From contig JADGJC010000440.1 in assembly GCA_027596075.1 (NCBI GenBank), positions 1 to 27,433 on the forward strand: a stretch of DNA of 27,433 nt. Direction: 5' to 3'. A model generated the notes under the pieces. That model was given only the letters and a program-made list of their open reading frames with translations. It was not told the origin of the DNA and made no database searches. The position numbers and the translations under genes are program-made. This document shows, one piece after another, positions 22,553 through 27,433 of the stretch (its first letter is position 1; every line of letters starts with the position of its first letter). Origin of the DNA: Rhizophlyctis rosea (Eukaryota > Chytridiomycota > Chytridiomycetes > Rhizophlyctidales > Rhizophlyctidaceae).

Positions 22553-23035
22553 ATGGAAGCGCCAGAAAGCATCCATCCGAAGGAAAAAATGTCGGGAAAA
22601 GAGCTCAATCTCCAACGTCGAACGGATTTGGTGATCTCCGCCATGTCTGATGCAATCGTGGACATCCTGAAAACCCGCTTCTGGCAGCTGAAGTATCAGG
22701 GAGTGATCACGACGGCAGATATCGCTCAAGCCATTGCTGAAGACATCCCCGAAGCGACCAACACCCTGCACTTGGAACACTATATGGAGAAGGTGGCATC
22801 CGCCGTCAAGTCGGAACTGGAGGGGGCTGGATTTGAGCTCATATCCTGGAAGGGGGAGAGCGACCGGCTAGGCAAGCTGCGCTTCGCGTACGCCGCCGCA
22901 TCAAGAAAACCGGCCACCATGCGCCGGTTGCTTTGGGAGCGAGTTTTGATTCCCGTTGCGGTCATCTTGCCTGCGCTCGCCTTGGCCGCCTTGGTCGTGT
23001 CCGCCGACCGTCGGTTGCAAACATCGCCTATGTGA
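22553..23035 (+). CDS. Tail-anchored membrane protein of the virus-like cluster
   Basis: 160 aa from the ATG at 22553, or 148 aa from the ATG at 22589 (MSGKELNLQRR, with A at -3). The soluble part (residues about 15-115) is mixed helix and strand: DLVISAMSDAIVDILKTRFW, then ITTADIAQAIAEDIPEA, then a helix with KVASAVKSELEGAGFELISW. It may be a small winged-helix-like or helical virion domain, but no family is recognised. A basic segment (KPATMRRLLWER) leads into one C-terminal membrane span at about 131-150 (VLIPVAVILPALALAALVVS) and a short tail ADRRLQTSPM. That is a tail-anchor layout. No introns. A perfect hairpin starts at its stop codon. The gene begins the plus-strand run that reaches 25478. 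Confidence 0.65.
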   Translation: MEAPESIHPKEKMSGKELNLQRRTDLVISAMSDAIVDILKTRFWQLKYQGVITTADIAQAIAEDIPEATNTLHLEHYMEKVASAVKSELEGAGFELISWKGESDRLGKLRFAYAAASRKPATMRRLLWERVLIPVAVILPALALAALVVSADRRLQTSPM

Positions 23036-23058
23036 AGTCCGTCCGCTAGATGGACTTC
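23034..23058 (+). terminator. Hairpin overlapping the stop codon of the 160-aa gene
   Basis: GAAGTCC (23034-23040) and GGACTTC (23052-23058) are perfect 7-bp complements with an 11-nt loop. The first two bases of the stem belong to the TGA stop. Hairpins at 3' ends set mRNA ends in Mimivirus-type viruses; a similar role here is inference from position only. Confidence 0.4.
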
Positions 23059-23334
23059 CTACGTCGATGCTTCTCAACTCCTTCGAGTCCCTCGTGCCTT
23101 GCCCTTTATAGCGTTGCCGGTGCGTTTTTCCGTGAATTTTGAACAATGACACCGAATTTCCTTTTCAAAAATCTGATCCAGCTCGAACGCTTGATGATTT
23201 CGTTTGTGGCGGCGAAATCTTTCTCCATGATGGTCCTCGCCATTTGAAGATCGTCTCCGTCGTTTGTGAGTAACGATAACGTCTGGAATGAATATGTACA
23301 AAGTGTCGTATGGACGGGAACTCACAAGAGGAAG

Positions 23335-23730
23335 ATGAGTCTGCTCTCACGTCTAGAGAACAAACTGTCAAGGATATTGTCCAGGATAATAACGCAACTG
23401 TCGAAAAGCATGGGAGAGAAAAATTACCTGGACTTTGATTCGGCGCTCCGCATGGTGTTCCCTGGCCGCGACGTGGCCCCAGCCGGTCGGGAAGCCCTAA
23501 GAGAGAGGTGGAACCTGACGGCGGAGCAGCGGTGGGTTGCCCGTGGGAAAGCCCCTGTGTACGCGGATGATCTGCAAAGTATCGTCTCGCTGCCCTTATC
23601 CGAAGCCGTTTGTCATATTGTGACGGTTGTCAAAGACTGGCAAGCAGAGGAGCAACAGCTGGCGCTGGTGACGCTGGAGAAGCGTTTGCAGGAACTCCGA
23701 ATTTTTGATGCAGACGGTCCACAAACATAG
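23335..23730 (+). CDS. Unrecognised 131-aa protein of the virus-like cluster
   Basis: Not recognised. The ATG at 23335 gives MSLLSRLENKLSRIL, an amphipathic Leu/Arg/Ser helix; the next ATG at 23410 (MGEKNYLDFD) would give 106 aa. The frame is open upstream to about 23266 but only by a non-ATG codon. The body includes LRMVFPGRDVAPAGREALRERWNLTAEQRWVARG, an acidic/hydrophobic middle, and a C-terminal helix of coiled-coil character (DWQAEEQQLALVTLEKRLQELRIF). No membrane span and no introns. The 299-bp gap before it holds a hairpin and a 33-codon plus-strand frame (from the ATG near 23146) that I do not call as a gene. It is followed after 116 bp by the Skp1/BTB-like gene. Confidence 0.55.
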   Translation: MSLLSRLENKLSRILSRIITQLSKSMGEKNYLDFDSALRMVFPGRDVAPAGREALRERWNLTAEQRWVARGKAPVYADDLQSIVSLPLSEAVCHIVTVVKDWQAEEQQLALVTLEKRLQELRIFDADGPQT

Positions 23731-23820
23731 GAAGGAGGAACGTTCAACGTGAAAATGTCTAAACGTTCATTGGCGTTTATGAGGATAAAATGTCGTCGGT
23801 CACCTCATGTTCATTCATGT

Positions 23821-23846
23821 AAGGGCTAAATGGAAAATAAAAAATT
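23821..23846 (+). promoter_or_regulatory. A/T-rich element directly before the Skp1/BTB-like gene
   Basis: GGAAAATAAAAAATT sits immediately 5' of the ATG at 23847, in otherwise GC-balanced sequence. Short A/T-rich promoters just upstream of the start codon are usual in large DNA viruses. The other cluster genes do not share an obvious copy, so this stays tentative. Confidence 0.3.
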
Positions 23847-24251
23847 ATGCTCTCAGCGGAATTCAGGGACGGCCAAGTTGCGTTAGATGCCGATTTCATT
23901 GGCGCAAGCCATGTTTTGACTCAGATGACCCGTGACTGCGCGCACGGCCCAGATGAACCGTCGCTGAAGTTTCCCAGTTACCGAATAGATTCCTTTTTAT
24001 TAGTGGAGCGCGCGGTTCACAACCAGACTTTGGAAGCATGGTGTACGGGACGAGGCCATGATGATCAGGAACATGACCTGATCCTGGTCGAGGCCATGAA
24101 ATTGGCAGACTTTTTGGACATGGAAGGGGCGCGTGAAAGCATCCGTCGGACAATGACGCAGCGTATCGATTCCATATGTACAAATATTCGGTGCGGGCGT
24201 TCCAGTCCATCAAGCGCCAAAAAGGTCTTGCAGATCTACGGAATAGGTTAG
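23847..24251 (+). CDS. Skp1/BTB-like protein, F-box-binding end missing
   Basis: 134 aa, intronless, ATG directly after an A/T-rich leader. The pattern follows the Skp1/BTB fold. An N-terminal strand-turn-strand carries FRDGQVALDADFIGASHVL, where Skp1 has a DG turn, then a strand, then an S-hydrophobic helix. A middle strand and helix follow (KFPSYRIDSFLLVERAV). The later helices include LILVEAMKLADFLDMEGARESI, matching the Skp1 stretch in which LxxLILAANYLDIKG is typical. The tail after residue 110 does not resemble the Skp1 F-box-binding helices. Known family role: Skp1 and BTB proteins link cullin-RING ubiquitin ligases to substrates, and large DNA viruses often encode BTB, Skp1 or F-box proteins to redirect host degradation. 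That role is inferred here from fold pattern and context. A host paralogue is less likely given the lack of introns and the neighbours. Confidence 0.55.
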   Translation: MLSAEFRDGQVALDADFIGASHVLTQMTRDCAHGPDEPSLKFPSYRIDSFLLVERAVHNQTLEAWCTGRGHDDQEHDLILVEAMKLADFLDMEGARESIRRTMTQRIDSICTNIRCGRSSPSSAKKVLQIYGIG

Positions 24252-24272
24252 GGGGGGGCATATTGAGTTGCG

Positions 24273-24739
24273 ATGCTCTCGGAAACGTGCTTTGGCAATA
24301 TTTTTGCTGATAATGAGAGTAATACACTTTTGCATATGGAACGATCCAAAGCTAACAAGATGGGTTTTCGGGCGCGCAACGGTTTGGTAAACAATGGAAA
24401 CGAAGAGCGGGGACAGCAAACGAGATACGCAGCCGGATTTATCCCCGCGTCAACGACCCGGACCACAAGGAAGTATCCCACCATCTTCGAGGGCAATGTC
24501 GGGGTGGTGCGTGATTCTGACGATCCCATTCGGGGGGCGAGGGAGACCTTACCTTGGATGGTGTCCTCTTCTGTGACACCGTAGCGGAAAGGCGCGCTGG
24601 AAACACGATAAATGTCGTGTCGGAGACATCTTTTACCTCTGTGAACTCACATGGCGGAGCGGCCCCTGTCAGCCGCGCCACGCCAAGGTCAGTTCATGAA
24701 TCTGTTGGGGACCGGCTACACGGACACGGGGGGTGGTGA
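24273..24739 (+). pseudogene. N-terminal part of a fibre-like structural protein, frame broken
   Basis: The frame starting at ATG 24273 runs through KYPTIFEGNVGVVRDSDDP and reaches a stop at 24582-24584. The protein-like continuation is in another frame: after the G6 run at 24532-24537 the +2 frame reads GDLTLDGVLFCDTVAERRAG and NTINVVSETSFTSVNSHGG, up to about 24685. Segments of this kind (short beta strand, T-x-DG, D-T-hydrophobic-E, GN-hydrophobic) are characteristic of tail-fibre and virion-surface proteins of phages and giant viruses. The frame then returns to that of the intact downstream gene near 24685-24690. The two shifts are opposite in sign, and the first sits in a homopolymer. 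Either the gene is decaying or there are two consensus errors. The start at 24273 is the first ATG after an in-frame TGA. It follows the Skp1-like stop by only about 20 bp and a G8 run. Confidence 0.55.
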
Positions 24740-25478
24740 TCGGTCTCGATGGAGCACAGTCGGGCTGAAGCCAGTCGAGATCAAGACCACTGATCAGGCC
24801 GGTGCCGCCTATGAAGTCGCTTCCACAGTGGAGATTGGAGGCCCACCTCTTGCTGGAGCTGGGACGGCGATAGCCGACCCCCGGGCCCTCACCATCAAGA
24901 CAGGCACGGTTCGAGTGGAGGACGTCTCCGACGGTGCGCTCATTGTTGACGGGGGCATATCGTCCGGGAAGTCGGTCAGATGCAATGAGGTGATCCTCGG
25001 GGGCAACGCGGGAGTCACTCTTCAATCCTCCTCGGGTGGACTTCCTTACACAATGATCCTCCCACAATCGCCACCCTCGAAGGACGGACAGACCGTCATT
25101 GTTGGAGCGGCGGGCGACTGCGCCTTCCGTACCCCCGCGGTGTCCTCGGTTGGCAATGGGGGAGCACAAATCACTGGTGCCAAAGTGTGGGTGGGGACCG
25201 CCGTCACTTCAGCGGGCGCCGCCACGTTCCACCCGAGGTCAGACGGGTCGGCCACGGGAGACGCATTCATGTCCACCATCTTGTATGCGCACGCCACCCC
25301 GCTGTCCGACACGGACATAGTGACGGCCTCGGCCTTTGCCACGCGGCGTTCTTTGTTGACAGACAACCGTGCCATCGTGTTCAACGTGCTGACTGGCGCG
25401 GTGGTCGATGCAGGGGGCCACACCATTCAGTTCGCCCCGGATGGTCTCCCTGTGCAAGCACTCATTGTCGGGCTATAG
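24651..25478 (+). CDS. Fibre-like viral structural protein, intact C-terminal portion
   Basis: 275 codons from the ATG at 24651 (260 from the ATG at 24696), intronless and clearly GC-richer than its flanks. It is probably the continuation of the frame-broken part at 24273. In order: LLGTGYTDTGG at 18-28, resembling the GDTDTG-type step of tail-fibre proteins; beta-rich repeats including DGALIVDGGISSGKSV (94-109) and NEVILGGNAGVTL; LPYTMILPQSPPSKDGQTV (131-149), matching the PYTLTLP...GQ-type motif common in phage and giant-virus fibre proteins; and a beta-rich C-terminal domain with GAATFHPRSDGSATGDAF and IVFNVLTGAVVDAGGHTI. Composition is Gly/Ala/Thr/Val-rich with two Cys, as expected for a trimeric surface fibre. 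The role as a virion appendage is inferred from motif style. It is the last gene of the plus-strand run, and the repeat region starts about 190 bp later. Confidence 0.65.
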   Translation: MAERPLSAAPRQGQFMNLLGTGYTDTGGGDRSRWSTVGLKPVEIKTTDQAGAAYEVASTVEIGGPPLAGAGTAIADPRALTIKTGTVRVEDVSDGALIVDGGISSGKSVRCNEVILGGNAGVTLQSSSGGLPYTMILPQSPPSKDGQTVIVGAAGDCAFRTPAVSSVGNGGAQITGAKVWVGTAVTSAGAATFHPRSDGSATGDAFMSTILYAHATPLSDTDIVTASAFATRRSLLTDNRAIVFNVLTGAVVDAGGHTIQFAPDGLPVQALIVGL

Positions 25479-25669
25479 ATTGTTGGAAAGCTCACTGAAA
25501 AAATCTTTGTTCTTGACCAATTGTAATCCACGTGATGGCTTTCGTCCCAGTCCCATTCTCCAGCTGTCCGACCGTCCAAGCAGTTGCAACCCCTAGCCCT
25601 CTCATCAGGCCCCTCCCGGCACCTAATTTCGGGCCGGAAAATCCATACGGATTCGTCAAATATGACCCC
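25479..25669. other. Spacer between the fibre-like gene and the repeat block
   Basis: About 190 bp, C-rich towards the right (CCCCTAGCCC, GGCCCCTCCCGG). No gene and no clear terminator hairpin. It marks the right edge of the virus-like cluster in this window. Confidence 0.5.
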
Positions 25670-25964
25670 TGCAGGGGTGCGGACCTAGGACGCGTTCAGT
25701 AGTTCGGACGTGTCACGTGATTGGTTAGGTAGATAAACATGTGACTGATTTATTAGCTTAGTCAGGATCACGTGACCCTTATGTAATCACGTCGATCGCT
25801 TACGTGTTTTTCTGTCGCACCTGTGCCACCTTGAGTGACATATGTGCGAGCGCGTGCGTGTGTGTGTATGTGTGCTATTAACAATTATCTCAATATACAT
25901 CCAAACAGTTAACATCGTGTATTTGAGTGTGTATTGCTTCATTACCAAGCAGGTCTATTGACCA
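25670..25964 (+). repeat. Repeat copy A (about 295 bp, LTR-like or terminal inverted repeat)
   Basis: Starts TGCAGGGGTGCGG and ends TCTATTGACCA. It contains two CACGTG-type palindromes (GTCACGTGATTGG and GATCACGTGACCC), CTGTCGCACCTGTGCCACC and a TG/CG microsatellite. It matches copies B and C in inverted orientation with scattered substitutions and small indels. TG...CA ends suggest an LTR; the inverted partner at 26910-27193 would also fit a long terminal inverted repeat. Confidence 0.85.
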
Positions 25965-26909
25965 TTTTAACTGAGGATCTAACCACGGTTGCGACGTTTT
26001 GGCCTGATCATCCACGACTTCGCCACCTATTCTAGTCATAACGGGACGCCGAAACGACTAGGACGACGATCTAGCTCGTTCTCGCTTGATCGTTGCAGCA
26101 TTTTCGGTCTGCTAAAGACCAGCAACCACCCAGGAGTGCTTCTCACACCAGTGACACTCCTCGTTTCCTTAATCTCAGCCAGATTGGCCAAATCAGCGAG
26201 AGCAGCACGACGGGAACCCGTTTTGGCTTCCGGTGACTTGCTCTGTTGATTCAACAACCACCCACATGCCCTCACAGCAGCACGACGGGTCCAACGACCA
26301 GTGTCCTGCATTTCTTCCTACCACTAAAAGGCTCCTGCGTACAAGTGCAGGTCAAATCAGCACAAAGACTCCTAGCACCCTCAGAGCGGACTAGGTCATT
26401 ATCTCGAGGTTGCCGCAGCAGCCAGCGTAGACGGGGGCGTCGAAGCATAGAGCGCGATACCAGTTCGTACTCTTGAGCCAATCTTTGGACGTTTTTGCAG
26501 CTTGCTGCAACTACGAAGAGCGACGACAGAATCTTGCGTGCCTTTCGTTCGCTACGTGTACCGAGCTGTGTGTGGCCCTGAGTTCCTTGGGTGTCTAGGC
26601 CAGCCGAATTCTGGAGTTTGAGTGCACTAGATAGTAATGGGAGGATCGGGGAGGGATATTGAAGGGTTTTTGGGACTGATTGACCACTGGTTGAAATTGT
26701 CCTACCCAAGGGGGCAGGGGGAAACTATTGTCAAAATTTCACCGTTAAGCGGGTAGTTAGTACAAAATTACCTCACCACGAACAAATCTTCTCGATTCCC
26801 GCTCCACAATGTCCGGAGACCGTACGGAGGACTTCCCAGTACATCGTAGGGGTAGTCACCAATCGGAGGGGTCTTTTGCTGCGCGCATTCTTCGCGAGGC
26901 GGATCTGCA
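25965..26909. other. Core between inverted repeat copies A and B, no recognised gene
   Basis: About 945 bp. The longest frame is a 145-codon minus-strand frame (26272-26709) without a recognisable domain. AGCAGCACGACGGG occurs twice (26201-26214 and 26276-26289). No transposase, integrase, reverse transcriptase or gag motif is visible, so any element here would be non-autonomous or degenerate. A purine-rich tract GGGGAGGGATATTGAAGGG near 26650 is noted. Confidence 0.5.
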
Positions 26910-27193
26910 AGTCAATATACCTGCAAAAGCAATACACACTCAAATGAACAAGAAGTTAACTGTTGGGATGCATATTGAGATAAAATGAATAATGAACACA
27001 TACACACGCACGCGCACATATGTCACTCAAGGTGGCACAGGTGCGACAGAAAAACACCTAAGCGATCGACGGGATTACATAAGGGTCACGTAATCCTGAC
27101 TAAGCTAATGAATGAGTCACATGTTATTCTATCTAACCAATCACGTGACACGTCCGAACTACCAGACGCGTCCTACTATTCCGCATCCCTGCA
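26910..27193 (-). repeat. Repeat copy B (inverted relative to copy A)
   Basis: Read on the minus strand it starts TGCAGGGATGCGG at 27193 and ends near 26910 (GCAGGTATATTGACTT). It aligns with copy A along its length with small differences, such as CGCGTGCGTGTGTATG in the microsatellite. It ends less cleanly than copies A and C. Purine-rich TTGAAGGGGAGAA precedes it on the minus strand, in the place where a polypurine tract would abut a 3' LTR. Confidence 0.85.
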
Positions 27194-27257
27194 TTCTCCC
27201 CTTCAATTCTCCTCATGCGAGATCGAACCAAACAGTAGATGCGTGCACATCATGTGC

Positions 27258-27433
27258 TGGTCAATAGACCTGCTTGAAGCAATACACACTCAAATGAACG
27301 ACAAAGTTAACTGTTTGGATGTATATTGAAAATTAAATAATGAACAACATAACACGCACACGCACACGCACATATGTACCACCCAAGGTGGCACAGGTGC
27401 GACAGAAAAACACGTAAGCGATCGACGTGATTA
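27258..27433 (-). repeat. Repeat copy C, cut by the window end
   Basis: Same orientation as copy B and separated from it by only 64 bp (27194-27257). On the minus strand it reads from TAATCACGTCGATCGC at the window edge to TCTATTGACCA at 27258, about 176 bp of the 295-bp unit. Its match to copy A at the TATTGACCA end helps define the repeat boundary. It carries an expanded (CACACG)n stretch. Confidence 0.85.

Noticed and set aside
27194..27257. GGTTCGATCTCGC on the minus strand, resembling a tRNA B-box or a primer-binding site
   Set aside because: No A-box or cloverleaf around it, and it is not directly next to the end of copy C where a primer-binding site should lie.
1..27433. CRISPR arrays, bacterial operons and ribosome binding sites
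   Set aside because: No regularly spaced repeats were found. Spliceosomal introns and an intron-containing tRNA show that the window is eukaryotic.

Overview
The window looks like a nuclear contig of a fungus, possibly an early-diverging (chytrid-type) one. The evidence is short GT-AG introns of about 60-90 nt, a tRNA-Tyr(GTA) with an 11-nt intron, Ser/Pro/Gly-rich nuclear-type proteins, and an FTS/AKTIP homologue split into six exons. The lineage is an inference; no marker in the window fixes it.

Layout. (1) 1-520: the C-terminal end of a minus-strand host-type protein runs into a C20-GGG-C23 homopolymer that is suspect as assembly. (2) 521-12216: about 11.7 kb with no gene I can recognise except one intron-containing tRNA-Tyr. 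A 5'-half tRNA copy, small hairpins and a 21-bp tandem duplication also lie here. (3) 12217-13061: a three-exon SANT/Myb-type nuclear protein. (4) 13062-17531: no recognised gene; a few coherent open frames are noted. (5) 17532-19071: a six-exon gene for an FTS/AKTIP-type inactive E2 variant, the core of the FTS-Hook-FHIP dynein adaptor. (6) 19072-21028: nothing recognised. (7) 21029-25478: a compact gene cluster unlike the rest of the window. It has a two-intron minus-strand gene, then two tightly packed intronless minus-strand genes, then four to five intronless plus-strand genes. These encode two small single-span membrane proteins, a protein built from two copies of a helical repeat, a Skp1/BTB-like protein, and a fibre-like structural protein resembling phage and giant-virus tail-fibre or virion proteins. 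I read this as an endogenous fragment of a large DNA virus, or a virus-like element. (8) 25670-27433: three copies of a roughly 290-bp repeat. Two lie head-to-head around a core of about 945 bp; the third follows in tandem with only 64 bp between.

How the parts relate. The FTS and SANT genes are ordinary host genes. The 21.8-25.5 kb island is the most unusual content: gaps of 31 to about 300 bp, no introns in the core genes, richer GC by eye, and architecture typical of viral virion and accessory genes. The fibre-like gene is split by two opposite frame changes, which suggests either decay after integration or homopolymer errors. The repeats next to the island may have been involved in its insertion, or may simply mark a repeat-rich locus. 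No capsid, packaging ATPase, polymerase or integrase gene is seen here, so the viral type cannot be named from this window.
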